The position numbers and the translations under genes are program-made. Below the pieces are notes generated by a model. That model was not told where the DNA came from, did not search any database, and saw only the letters and a program-made list of their open reading frames with translations. Positions 8,556-17,600 of a DNA stretch of 64,000 nucleotides are shown here, piece by piece (the first letter of the stretch is position 1; every line of letters starts with the position of its first letter). This DNA is from Sorangium cellulosum (GTDB lineage: Bacteria; Myxococcota_A; Polyangia; Polyangiales; Polyangiaceae): contig NZ_CP012673.1 in assembly GCF_002950945.1 (NCBI RefSeq), positions 11,298,501 to 11,362,500 of the forward strand. The letters are read 5' to 3'.

Positions 8556-10880
8556 TCAAAGCGCAAGCGCGCGGGGACCGAGGCCGGGACCGAGCATCGT
8601 GGTCGCGATTGCGGACGAGTTCACGATCTCCCGGATAACCTCTTCCGATAGACCTGCTTTGGCGAGCCGAGTGACGACGAAGTAGTCATTCTTCGCATTC
8701 GGCAAGAAGCTCTCCTTGGCGAGCCTCTCGAGATCATCCATGGCGAAGAGGATCGTGGCGTCGCTCCTCTCGATAAATTGTCCGAGAACGTCGTTGCGCA
8801 CAGAGCGGATGATGCTTAGACATACCCTGTTGGTCTTCGTCGTCGCACTGTCGAGCGCCTCGAGGATCTGCGCCACGCTGACGGCGCCCGAGGCGAGGAG
8901 GCACGCGAGCGCGATCGTAGCCACGACGGGCATGGTGAGGCCGGCCATGCTCGACGCGGCGACCGCGATCATCCCTAACGACCCGACGACTCCGAACATC
9001 GAGCTGACCATACCGTAGCCGTCCGCTTTGCCGTAGGCCTCGTGCCAAGCGATGCCTCCCGAGATGGCTCCAAGAAAAGCCCCGAGCAGTCCCACGGAGT
9101 TGCCGGCCTTCGTGAGCATCTTGGCAACATCCTCGATCCGACCCACCACTGTCATGAATGTCTCGTATGTCCCCAACGAGACGCTGGCGACGGCCGTGGC
9201 GTTCGACAAGAAATCCAGCGCCACGAGGGGGGCCGATTTGTCCGCTGCAGTTGTGGCTTCGCGGATCGCAAGGATCGTGCTGAGCAGCCCGAGTATCACC
9301 ATGGCCCCCTTCCACGGCACCGTCTGCTGCGCCGAGCCCGCCACGGTCTCGCCCACATTGAGCTTGAGATCGGCGAGCTTCTTCCGGTCCTGCATCAGCA
9401 GGGCGAGCTTCACCTCATCCTTCACCTCTCCGTCAGCGAGGTGCTCCACCAGCCGGTCGGCGAGGAGCTTCCACTTCTCCACCTGGATCGCTGACGTAAT
9501 GATCCCGGAGGGGATCGCGTTCAGCTGCGCGAGCGACTCCTTCGCCAGCCGCGTGAACCTCAGCATGGCGGACACCTGGAGCATCGCGATCGACAGGCTC
9601 GGCGGCCCCGCGAGGTTGCCGACGACCGTCGTGGCGAGGCTCGTCCCCTTGCCGACCAGGCTCAGCACGACCTCGGTCGGCGACTCGCCGTCGATGTCCT
9701 CCGGCTTCTCGGCGTGGCCCTCGCGCATCTTGTCGAGCAACGCGAAGAGGACGTCGTCATCCCCCGCCGTCCCGCATTCGCCGAGCGCCAGGTGTCCTTC
9801 CGCCAGCGTCGCCGTCAACCGATCCAGGAGCTCCTTGATCCTCGGCTGTCCTTGAAGCAGCCCGGCGTGGTAGCTCACCGCCCACACCTTCAGCATCTGC
9901 GCGTGCGCGCTCGACTCGAGCAACAGCCCCCGGAGCCGCTGCTGCTCGGCGCGGAGCTCCGCCACGGCATCCATCGTGAGCTCGCGGCGCGATTTGAACA
10001 GCTCCAGCGCCCGCTGCGCCTCCGTGCCCGAGGTGATGGGCTGCGCGACCAGGAGCCTGTGCGCCCTCGGGAGGACGACGTCGACGAGCCGCACGATCTC
10101 CGGCCCTTGCGACGCCATCCCGGCTTCCGGGTTCGTGGTCGACGCCTCGGCGATCGCGCGGAGCGCCTGGAGCCGGTAGATGATCTGGTACCGCTCCCTC
10201 ATGACGGTCTCGGACGTCTTCAGGAGCATACGGATGTTGGCGGCCGAGTCGGTGACCTCGCTGATGTAGTGCTCGACGAGCAAGGACGGCTCGTCGATCA
10301 GCCTCTTCTGCGCCCCCGGCGCCGCGGCCGCCTTCGGCAGCGGCACGATCTTGCGCAGCACGTACTCGATCGCGCCCCCGTCGCTCCGGATCCTGATGCT
10401 CCCCGGATCCCTCGCGTAGGTCCCCCAGTCGAACCCTTCCTTGACGGTCCCGTACCGGTACCTGGAGTTCTGCCAGTAATCGAAGAGCATCTTCGCGGGA
10501 TTGTCGGGTCCCGTGAGGTCCGCGAGCCTCTTGTCCCCGTAGATCGTGTCCGGGTACACGTTCGGATCCCTCTCGCGCAGGTACTTGCACAGCTCGGCGA
10601 GCGTGGTGACGGCGCCGGGGATCTCGCCCGGTTTGTGCCACTCGTACAGCGGCTTCCCGTGGCAGAACCGCGTCGCGCGCCACGGCTCCCCCCAGCCGCT
10701 GCGCCCGAGATCCACCTCCACCTCCGCGCCCGGCGTGAACGTCGCGCATTTCGCGATGCCGGCCGCGGGGATGCCGTAGGGCGTCACGTAGGCGCCCTGC
10801 ACGCTCCCCGCCGTGTCCCCGCCTGCGATGCGCTGGTCCTCGGCTGTCCAGATGTATCGAACCGTCGGTAGCTTGGCCAT
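8556..10880 (-). CDS. Putative T6SS cargo/effector with C-terminal membrane-inserting region
   Basis: 774 residues from the ATG at 10880 (MAKLPTVRYIW); the longer frame upstream overlaps the LysM gene and is rejected. No known catalytic motif seen. The N-terminal ~170 residues are mixed and aromatic-rich. The middle is predominantly helical. Roughly residues 515-705 contain several hydrophobic stretches (WKGAMVILGLLSTILAI, NSVGLLGAFLGAISGGIAW, FGVVGSLGMIAVAASSMAG, PVVATIALACLLASGAVSV). This layout recalls colicin- or pore-forming T6SS effectors. It is the third gene of an operon after VgrG and a LysM adaptor, 23 bp from the latter, the usual slot for a VgrG cargo. No same-strand immunity gene follows. 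The effector call is inference. Confidence 0.65.
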   Translation of the reverse strand: MAKLPTVRYIWTAEDQRIAGGDTAGSVQGAYVTPYGIPAAGIAKCATFTPGAEVEVDLGRSGWGEPWRATRFCHGKPLYEWHKPGEIPGAVTTLAELCKYLRERDPNVYPDTIYGDKRLADLTGPDNPAKMLFDYWQNSRYRYGTVKEGFDWGTYARDPGSIRIRSDGGAIEYVLRKIVPLPKAAAAPGAQKRLIDEPSLLVEHYISEVTDSAANIRMLLKTSETVMRERYQIIYRLQALRAIAEASTTNPEAGMASQGPEIVRLVDVVLPRAHRLLVAQPITSGTEAQRALELFKSRRELTMDAVAELRAEQQRLRGLLLESSAHAQMLKVWAVSYHAGLLQGQPRIKELLDRLTATLAEGHLALGECGTAGDDDVLFALLDKMREGHAEKPEDIDGESPTEVVLSLVGKGTSLATTVVGNLAGPPSLSIAMLQVSAMLRFTRLAKESLAQLNAIPSGIITSAIQVEKWKLLADRLVEHLADGEVKDEVKLALLMQDRKKLADLKLNVGETVAGSAQQTVPWKGAMVILGLLSTILAIREATTAADKSAPLVALDFLSNATAVASVSLGTYETFMTVVGRIEDVAKMLTKAGNSVGLLGAFLGAISGGIAWHEAYGKADGYGMVSSMFGVVGSLGMIAVAASSMAGLTMPVVATIALACLLASGAVSVAQILEALDSATTKTNRVCLSIIRSVRNDVLGQFIERSDATILFAMDDLERLAKESFLPNAKNDYFVVTRLAKAGLSEEVIREIVNSSAIATTMLGPGLGPRALAL

Positions 10881-10903
10881 GGAGCAGGTTCCCTGTGCCG
10901 GGG

Positions 10904-11548
10904 TCAAAGCAGGTGCCGCGCCTCCAGGGCGCGGCGGGTCTCGTCGTCCAGGGCGCCGGTCGCCGGCAGCCCCTCGTCCCGCTGGAATGCCATGAGCGCC
11001 AGCGTGATGTCCTCCGCGCGCACGTCCCCGGCCGGCGGCAGCAGGCCGAGGTTGCGGAGCCGCTGCGTCACCCCGCTCGGCTCGTCGATGGGATCGAGAT
11101 CCCCGACCAGCACCGGGATGACGAGCCCCGCGTCCGGCAGCCGCAGCTCGACCTCGCGCACGAGCACGGGCACATCGAACGCGGCCTCCCCCTCCGCCGT
11201 CGTCGTGCCGAAGACAGGCTCGCCCCCCTCGTTCACCCCGTGCACCTCGAAGCGCTGTCCCCCGAGCGACCGCATTGCGGACTCGAGGCGCAGCTGCACA
11301 TGCACCGTCGGCACCTTCGCCTTGTATCGATTCATCGTCCCAGCAGAGATATCGAGCGCCGGCGCGGGCTCCGCGGGCACATGGAGCACGTCGCCCGGCA
11401 GCAGCAGGTCCATGTTCTTCCTGCGCCCGGAGATCTCCTGGTTCTTCTCGTGCCTCCACAGCGTCTCGGCGTCGATCCCGTACCGGAAGGCGAGCTTCCG
11501 GATATGGTCTCCCTGCTGGATCACGTGGGGTACCCACGGCTTCGCCAC
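10904..11548 (-). CDS. LysM and peptidoglycan-binding domain protein, T6SS adaptor
   Basis: 214 residues. An N-terminal LysM domain spans about residues 7-58 (HVIQQGDHIRKLAFRYG ... LLLPGDVLHVP). The middle segment is beta-rich. The C-terminus has a peptidoglycan-binding-1-like helical motif (LALMAFQRDEGLPATGALDD). It sits 32 bp downstream of VgrG and 23 bp upstream of the large cargo gene, in one transcription unit. LysM proteins next to VgrG are commonly associated with cargo loading or with placement at the cell wall. No signal peptide is visible, consistent with cytoplasmic assembly and export by the T6SS. Confidence 0.82.
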   Translation of the reverse strand: MAKPWVPHVIQQGDHIRKLAFRYGIDAETLWRHEKNQEISGRRKNMDLLLPGDVLHVPAEPAPALDISAGTMNRYKAKVPTVHVQLRLESAMRSLGGQRFEVHGVNEGGEPVFGTTTAEGEAAFDVPVLVREVELRLPDAGLVIPVLVGDLDPIDEPSGVTQRLRNLGLLPPAGDVRAEDITLALMAFQRDEGLPATGALDDETRRALEARHLL

Positions 11549-11580
11549 GTCAGACCCTCCTTGTCCTTTTCATCGAGGCG

Positions 11581-14256
11581 CTAACCGTGCGCCACATCGG
11601 TCAGCTCGGTGAACCGGATCTTCGCCTGCACGCCTGCCGGCAGCTCGATCGTGGCCTTGCCGTCCCTGTCCGTGACGCCCGTCCGCTGCGAGCCGTCCTC
11701 GAGCAGCACGATGAACCGCTGGTGTCCGAGCGGACGCCCCTTGTCGTCGACCAGCGCGATCTCCGTCGGCGGCTCTTGCTCGGGCGGCGGCGCCTCCGTC
11801 GCCTCGTCCGGCGAGTTGAGCAGGATCTTCTCCCCGTCGACCTTCACCTCCGTCCCCATGGCGAGGCTCGCCTTCTCGGTCTTCAGGAGGAGCTTGCCGC
11901 CGAGGTGCGCATAAGCCCCGTCGGAGGTGAGCTTGATGCCGTCCTTGCCCGCCTCCACGACCGCCTGCTCGCCGGTCACACGCACCACCGGCCCGTGGAG
12001 CTCGATGCCGTCCGCGCCGACGCGGATCGACGTGGCCCCGCACCGGAGCGTGATCCCGGCGCTCGCGACCAGCTCGATCGCGTCGTCGGCCGAGACGGTC
12101 GCCACGCCCTCGACCCGCAGCGTCATCGCGCGCTTCGCGTCGTGTTTGCCCACGATGATCGTGTGGTGGCCCGCGACGCGCGTCGTGAGGTCCCCGAGAT
12201 ACCGCTGCTCCGCCGCGCCGCGCACCTCGAGATCGTCGCGCCCGTCGACCCGCGCCGCCCTCGCGCCGCCGACCCGCTGCTCCAGGCCCTTCTCGACGAC
12301 ATCGAGCCGCGCGCCGTGCCGGAGCGAGGCGCTGCCGAGGACGAGCTCCTCCCGGTCGCCGCGCACCTCGCTGGCGGCGTCCTTGTCCACGGTGTCCCGC
12401 CGGCTCCCCATCACGCGCAGGGCCTCGTCCGCGTGCACGATCCTCGTGTGATCGCGGCGGACTATCTCGTCGAGATCCGCCTGCGCGTGGACATGGATTC
12501 GCTCCCTCCCCGCGGCGTCCTCGAACGAGATCTCGTTGTGCCCGCGCCCGCCGGGGATCGACTGCGTGCGGATCCCGCTCTGCGTCTTGTTCGCGGGCAG
12601 CAGGAAGGGCGGCAGCCGCGTGGCGTTGTAGAGCGAGCCGATCACGACGGGTTTGTCCGGGTCGCCGCCCTCGAACGCCACGGCCACCTCCATGCCCACC
12701 CGCGGAAAGAACTGGTGGCCGAACCCCGCGCCCGCCCACGGCTGCACCGCGCGGATCCAGCACGACGCGGTGTCGTCCTTCGTCCGGCGGCGATCCCAGT
12801 GGAACAGCACCTTGATGCGGCCCAGGGCGTCGACGTGCACGTCCTCGCCGGAGGGCCCCACCACCGTCGCGGTGATCAGCGCCTGCACCGTGCGCCGCCT
12901 CGGCCGAGGCGGAACATAGGTGACCCGGGCGGGCACACAGGTGAATGCGTTCGTGTACGTCTCTTCCCCCTGGGCGACCGAGCCCCGGTGCTCGACCGAC
13001 GTGACGACGTGCTCCCGGTTGAGGCCCCCGATCGGGTGGTCCTCGAGCTGGAAGCGGTGCCCCGGGCTCAGCGCCTCGCAGAGGCTCCGCCCCTCGGCGC
13101 CGACGCGATTGCGCGACGTCTGCCGGCGGATCCTGCGGGCCACCTCGTCCACGTCCTTCCAGTCCGGAAACAGGAAGTGCCCGTCGTGTTCGTACGTCTC
13201 GAGGGCGCGCCGGGAGACGAGCCCCCGGAGCGCCGCGGCGACCTGGTCGACGGCGCCCGAGGCGGGCTCCTCGTCCTCGTCGCGGCTGACGAGCGTCGCG
13301 TTGGGGCGGTCCGGATCGTACTCGCGGTACTCGGCCACGTCCGAGCGGACCCGCCGGACCGCCTCGAACTCGGTCACCTTGTCGGCGCGCTCCACGGCGA
13401 AGCCCAGCGCCGACAGGTAATAAAGCGACGGCGCGCCGAGGCCGACCGTGACCGGACCGATCGAGACCTCCGCCGGCACGTCGAGCGCCGCCGCCGCCGC
13501 GCGCGCGACCGCCCCCGGGCCGCCCGACGCGATGGGCGGGTACGTCGACGCGTCGTCGCCGAAAACGAGCGTCTCCTCGGGGTAGGCGAAACCGGCGGCC
13601 GCCTGCACGAACGCGGCGGCGTCGGCGATCGGCGCCGGCGCCGCGAGCGCCGCGGCGCGGAGGATCTCCTCGACCGCCCCCGCGGCGGAGGTGAACCGGT
13701 AGAAGATGCCCGCCTCGGCCAAGAGGCGGCTCACGAAGGCGAGATCGCTCTCCTCGTACTGCGTGATGTAGGGCCGGACGGGGTACGTACGGGAGAGCTC
13801 CCAGCGCGTGGCCATGCCGGCGCCGCGCAGCACGTGGTCGACCACCTGATCGACCCGCTGGTCCTGGAAGATGCGCGAGCCGCGCTGGTGGCGCAGCAGC
13901 GCGAGCGCGGGCACGAGACAGAACGTGTACTGCGCCGCGTCGTGGTGCGGACGCACGCCCTGGGAGCGCACGGCGGCCACGACCCCGGGGATCACACGCG
14001 CAGGGCCGCCGGCGCGGAGCACGAGCGCGGCGCGCTGGCCGAGCGCGATGCGCTCGAAATCCTCGCCCACGAACGACCGCGAGGTGACCGTGACCTGGAA
14101 CCGGTACGGCTTGCTGAGCGCTTCCCGCCCGCGGATCGCGTGGACCCGGAAGTGGCCGGGCGGGAAGGGAAACGCCGAGAAGAGATACGGGGCGTCGCTC
14201 GGATCGGCGCTCCCGGGGAGCCGGACGTCAGCCGAGATGGAGGCCTGGAAGGTCAT
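11581..14256 (-). CDS. vgrG: VgrG, type VI secretion spike protein
   Basis: 891 residues from the ATG at 14256 (MTFQASISADV), with GAGGA just upstream; the longer frame overlaps non-coding sequence. The N-terminal gp27-like part begins by residue 30 (PYLFSAFPFPPGHFRVHAIR). The gp5 OB-fold is marked by DALGRIKVLFHWDRR and GMEVAVAFEGGDPDKPVVIG. The VgrG hallmark NATRLPPFLLPANKTQSGIR follows, then IPGGRGHNEISFEDAAGRE and a DUF2345-like beta-helix. The last ~60 residues (VDDKGRPLGHQRFIVLLEDG onward) form an extra beta-sandwich/transthyretin-like extension, probably a docking platform for the downstream LysM and cargo proteins. It is the first gene of a three-gene operon. Confidence 0.95.
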   Translation of the reverse strand: MTFQASISADVRLPGSADPSDAPYLFSAFPFPPGHFRVHAIRGREALSKPYRFQVTVTSRSFVGEDFERIALGQRAALVLRAGGPARVIPGVVAAVRSQGVRPHHDAAQYTFCLVPALALLRHQRGSRIFQDQRVDQVVDHVLRGAGMATRWELSRTYPVRPYITQYEESDLAFVSRLLAEAGIFYRFTSAAGAVEEILRAAALAAPAPIADAAAFVQAAAGFAYPEETLVFGDDASTYPPIASGGPGAVARAAAAALDVPAEVSIGPVTVGLGAPSLYYLSALGFAVERADKVTEFEAVRRVRSDVAEYREYDPDRPNATLVSRDEDEEPASGAVDQVAAALRGLVSRRALETYEHDGHFLFPDWKDVDEVARRIRRQTSRNRVGAEGRSLCEALSPGHRFQLEDHPIGGLNREHVVTSVEHRGSVAQGEETYTNAFTCVPARVTYVPPRPRRRTVQALITATVVGPSGEDVHVDALGRIKVLFHWDRRRTKDDTASCWIRAVQPWAGAGFGHQFFPRVGMEVAVAFEGGDPDKPVVIGSLYNATRLPPFLLPANKTQSGIRTQSIPGGRGHNEISFEDAAGRERIHVHAQADLDEIVRRDHTRIVHADEALRVMGSRRDTVDKDAASEVRGDREELVLGSASLRHGARLDVVEKGLEQRVGGARAARVDGRDDLEVRGAAEQRYLGDLTTRVAGHHTIIVGKHDAKRAMTLRVEGVATVSADDAIELVASAGITLRCGATSIRVGADGIELHGPVVRVTGEQAVVEAGKDGIKLTSDGAYAHLGGKLLLKTEKASLAMGTEVKVDGEKILLNSPDEATEAPPPEQEPPTEIALVDDKGRPLGHQRFIVLLEDGSQRTGVTDRDGKATIELPAGVQAKIRFTELTDVAHG

Positions 14257-14712
14257 CGGATTCCTCGCGGTGGTCGACGCAGCGCGGAGGGCGCTCGGCC
14301 TCTCCGCCGCCGGTCTCGTGGGGACGGCCGGCGGCCGGAGGGTACGCCGGTTCGCGCCCGCTCGACCAGCCGGCGGCAAAAGCGCGCCCCGCGCGCCGAT
14401 CCGCGGATCCTCGGTTCCGCGGGCCCGCCGGATCCAGGCGCCCGGGCGACAAGGCTCGCCGCGCTCCCCGGTGCGACACGAAACCACATTTCACCGGCTC
14501 ATCTCCCGCGGCGACTACATTGCTTCACCATGAATAATCTTTTCCAGGCCACCCCCGATTGACGCGCAGCTCCGTACGCTATGCTTTCTGGTGCACCATG
14601 GAGCCTCAGGAGCGAGATCCGCGACCGTGTCCGCCTCCGAGGCTCCGCGCAGTCATGGTGGCTCGGCCACCGGCGACACGGCGCCGGTCCACGCTTACGG
14701 AGGATTGACGTC
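14257..14712. other. Divergent intergenic region between vgrG and the VWA lipoprotein gene
   Basis: 456 bp containing the start regions of two divergent units and no gene I can support. A less GC-rich pocket lies at about 14480-14550. A GG-N10-GC element around 14509-14522 (CGGCGACTACATTGCT) is a weak partial match to a sigma-54 site facing the VWA gene; I do not rely on it. Confidence 0.4.
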
Positions 14713-15921
14713 ATGAAATTAACTACAATGGCTATCGCTCTGCTGACGGTAGGCGCAGTCGGAGCCGCGTGTGGGAGCAACGGCACCGGCGACGTCGGCG
14801 GAAGCTCGCAGAACTCAGGAGGCGCCGGCAGCGGCACCGGATCCGGCGCCGGGGACACGTTCGGCGGCGATGTCGGCGGGGGCGGAAACGGCGGCGACGG
14901 CGACGGCGCCGGCTCGGGCGAAGGCGGCTCGTGCGCCACCCAGTCGGCCGAGGCCGATCTCGAGCCGGTGTACCTGGCCTTCGCGTTCGACGTATCGGGC
15001 AGCATGGGCATGGAGGACGAGCCCTGGCACGACAAGGAGCTCAAGTGGGATCCCGTGGTCGCCGCGACCAAGCAGTTCTTCGCGGATCCGCTCTCCCGGG
15101 GGATCACCGCGTCGCTGACGTTCTTCCCGAGCGACAACGGCGACACAGAGGCGGAGAAAGCAATCAAGTGCAATGCCGCGACCTACGCCACGCCGGACGT
15201 CCCGCCGACGCTGCTGCCCTCTCCGGCCTTTGCCCAGTCGATCGACGCCGTCACGCCGGCACCGGGGGAGGCCTGGCGCGGCGGCACGCCCACGAAGTTC
15301 GCGGTGGAAGGCACCCTCGCGTTCGTCGAGCAGCAACGACAGGCCGTTCCCGGGAAGTACGCGATCGTGCTTGTCACGGACGGCGTGCCGGCGGGCTGCG
15401 GCCGGGAGGCCAACGCCATCCAGGAGGTGGTGACGGTGGCCGAACGTGCGCGCGACATTCTGATCCCGACCTACGTCATCGGCGTCGCGAACCCTCCGCA
15501 TCCGGAGGCGCCGCCGGAGACCATCGGGGACATGGGCCGGGTCGCCGAGGCGGGCGGCACAGAGCGCGCGTTCATCATCGACACCGGTAATCCCGCGGCG
15601 ACCACCGCCGCGTTCAAGGCGGCTGTCGACGCGATCCGCGGCGGAGCGGTCTCGTGCACCGTCGCGATCCCGCCCGCGCCCGACGGGCGGACCTTCGACG
15701 AGCAGAGGGTTCGCGTGACGTACACGAGCGGCAACGACGCCCCGACGGCGCTCACGTACGATCAGGAATGCGAGTCCGAGAACGCCTGGCGTTACGACAA
15801 CCCCCAGAACCCGGCGCAGATCGTGCTCTGCGAGAGCGCGTGCGCCGCGATCCAGGCCGACCCGGAGGCGGCCCTCGGCGTCGACTTCACCTGCGAGGAC
15901 GTGATCGTCGTCCCGCGCTGA
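14713..15921 (+). CDS. VWA-domain lipoprotein
   Basis: 402 residues from the ATG at 14713, with GGAGG about 9 nt upstream. The N-terminus is a lipoprotein signal with lipobox VGAAC. A Gly/Ser/Asp-rich linker (residues ~20-75) follows. The von Willebrand A domain has an intact MIDAS DVSGSMG. Further VWA landmarks are GGTPTKFAVEGTLAFV (the MIDAS Thr region) and YAIVLVTDGVPAGC. The C-terminal ~100 residues contain several Cys that may form disulfides. The protein is probably surface-exposed and binds a protein or matrix ligand through a divalent metal. It converges on the RCC1 gene over a terminator-like hairpin. Partner unknown. Confidence 0.88.
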   Translation: MKLTTMAIALLTVGAVGAACGSNGTGDVGGSSQNSGGAGSGTGSGAGDTFGGDVGGGGNGGDGDGAGSGEGGSCATQSAEADLEPVYLAFAFDVSGSMGMEDEPWHDKELKWDPVVAATKQFFADPLSRGITASLTFFPSDNGDTEAEKAIKCNAATYATPDVPPTLLPSPAFAQSIDAVTPAPGEAWRGGTPTKFAVEGTLAFVEQQRQAVPGKYAIVLVTDGVPAGCGREANAIQEVVTVAERARDILIPTYVIGVANPPHPEAPPETIGDMGRVAEAGGTERAFIIDTGNPAATTAAFKAAVDAIRGGAVSCTVAIPPAPDGRTFDEQRVRVTYTSGNDAPTALTYDQECESENAWRYDNPQNPAQIVLCESACAAIQADPEAALGVDFTCEDVIVVPR

Positions 15922-15939
15922 ATCCCGCGCTGACGTAGC

Positions 15940-15961
15940 CCGCCGCCCTCAGGGGCGGCGG
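15940..15961. terminator. Hairpin between convergent VWA and RCC1 genes
   Basis: A 9-bp GC stem CCGCCGCCC / GGGCGGCGG with a 4-nt TCAG loop lies between two convergent stop codons. There is no clear T-tract, so an intrinsic terminator is plausible but not proven. Confidence 0.55.
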
Positions 15962-15967
15962 ACCGCG

Positions 15968-17395
15968 TCAAGGCGCCTGGGCTCGCTCCGGCCAGCGGAC
16001 GGGCACCGGCACCGACGAGCTGTCCGTCGTTCCATTTCCCAGCTCGCCGGTGCCCCCGTAGCCCCAGCATTGCAGAACGCCCGTCTCCGTCAGCCCGCAA
16101 GAGAATTCTTCTCCCAGCGCGAGCTTTCGCATTCCGCTCATGCCGGTGTCTGTTGGTACGGACTCGCTGATGGGGAGCCCATTGCCGTATTGTCCCGCGG
16201 CGTTATCTCCCCACATGAAGACGCTGCCGTCGACAAGAGCGCCAGAATGCCAGTACCCCGTGTAAACGGACCCGACGTTCTTCAGCTCCAGGGCCACAGG
16301 CGCATCCACGAGCTGCGTACTGTTCACGCCGAGCTGCCCCGATCCGTTGGCGCCCCAGCAGTATGTACCAAGGGTAGTCAACGCGCACGTGTGCGCCCTT
16401 CCGCAGCTCACCATTTTTACGTTGTGCACTCCGTGGACCCAGTTGGGGAAGTGCTCGAAGCCACTGACGGTGTCGCCCAGCTGTGCTGAGCGGTTATCTC
16501 CCCAGCAATATAGACTACCGTCCGTCGTCACAGCACAGACGTGCCTGAGGCCTACCGCCACGTGAGCGACAGGCTCATCGCGGATCGATATCTCGACGGG
16601 CACGCTTGATTTGGGCATGCCTTCGACGGCAAGCTGTCCTTCAAAGCCTCTCCCCCAGCAGAAGAGCCGGTCGCTCTTGTCGATCGCACATGTGGTCGCC
16701 CCGCCCGCCCCGATTCGGTCGATGTTTTCGATGCCGACTTTATTGGGCGTTTTCCTCATCATGTTACCGCTGCCGAGGCCGAGCTGTCCGCTCATGTTCA
16801 TGCCCCAGCAGTGCACGGTACCGTCGGCGAGGAGCGCGCAGGTATGCCACTCCCTGGCTTCGTCAGAAAAGTCACCGGCCGCGATCCCGACCGCCGGACC
16901 CGGTAGGGGGACACGAGCCGGCTCCAGCCTCGTCGTCCAGTAGTCGGAGCTGGTCTCGTCATCATCCACCTCCTGTCCCCAGCACCACACCGACCCGTCT
17001 TTGAGGATGGCGCAGGCGTGGACGCGCCCCACCGCCACGTCGACCGGATCGTTGCAGCTCCCCTGCTCGCAGTAGGCCGAGCACGTCACGCCGCAGCCGC
17101 CGCAGTTCTGCTTGTCCGCGCTGGTCGCCGTCTCGCAGCCGACCTCGTCGTCGCAGTCGTCGAACCCGTCCTCGCACTGGAACCCGCACGCGCCCTGCGC
17201 GCACGTCGCCGCGCCGTGCTCCCCGCCCGGGCAGTCCGCGGGCGCCGCACATTCCGCGTCCCCTCCGCCCCCCGCCCCCTGCTGCGCCGGCTGATCCGTG
17301 AAGCCGTCAAGGCCGAGGAGCTTGCCGCACCCTGCCGCGCCCGCCAGCGCGCCCAGGGCGGTCACGCTCGCGAGACCTCGCATGAGTCTCATCAT
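15968..17395 (-). CDS. RCC1-repeat lipoprotein
   Basis: 475 residues. A short lipoprotein signal ends in LAGAAGC. A Cys-rich segment follows (CAAPADCPGGEHGAATCAQG and more), then about seven RCC1/BNR-like blades with the repeating idea CALLxDGxVxCWGxNxxGQLG (for example ADGTVHCWGMNMSGQLGLG and TDGSLYCWGDNRSAQLG). It should fold as a beta-propeller outside the cytoplasm, stabilised by Cys pairs. The start is one of three nearby Met codons; the first is taken. Proteins of this type are numerous in Sorangium-like genomes and have no assigned function. It is likely a surface-recognition or scaffold protein. Confidence 0.88.
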   Translation of the reverse strand: MMRLMRGLASVTALGALAGAAGCGKLLGLDGFTDQPAQQGAGGGGDAECAAPADCPGGEHGAATCAQGACGFQCEDGFDDCDDEVGCETATSADKQNCGGCGVTCSAYCEQGSCNDPVDVAVGRVHACAILKDGSVWCWGQEVDDDETSSDYWTTRLEPARVPLPGPAVGIAAGDFSDEAREWHTCALLADGTVHCWGMNMSGQLGLGSGNMMRKTPNKVGIENIDRIGAGGATTCAIDKSDRLFCWGRGFEGQLAVEGMPKSSVPVEISIRDEPVAHVAVGLRHVCAVTTDGSLYCWGDNRSAQLGDTVSGFEHFPNWVHGVHNVKMVSCGRAHTCALTTLGTYCWGANGSGQLGVNSTQLVDAPVALELKNVGSVYTGYWHSGALVDGSVFMWGDNAAGQYGNGLPISESVPTDTGMSGMRKLALGEEFSCGLTETGVLQCWGYGGTGELGNGTTDSSSVPVPVRWPERAQAP

Positions 17396-17552
17396 GGCTG
17401 GACGTTATCACGACCCCGGCACCGGGGCGGGCGACCGGAGGGGGATGGGTCGCCGCCGGCCGCCGGTGCTCCAGGCGGCCTCCAGCGCCGCCTGTGCCCT
17501 CCGCGCCGCCGCCCGGGTGAACCGGGGCGGCGGCCCGCGCACGCTACGAGTA

Positions 17553-17570
17553 AGGCCCCGGCTGGGGCCT
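17553..17570 (-). terminator. Candidate terminator downstream of the GH5 gene
   Basis: A 7-bp stem AGGCCCC / GGGGCCT with a 4-nt loop lies about 30 bp past the endoglucanase stop on the minus strand. There is no obvious U-tract. Confidence 0.4.
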
Positions 17571-17600
17571 CCTGAGCCTACGCGGGCTGCGGCCCCTGCT

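Noticed and set aside
10881..11537. N-terminal extension of the T6SS cargo protein
   Set aside because: The longer frame overlaps the LysM gene and is Arg/Gly/Ala-rich without motif; the ATG at 10880 fits the operon spacing.
11275..14562. 1,095-aa plus-strand open frame opposite vgrG
   Set aside because: Antisense shadow of VgrG; no domain, skewed composition.
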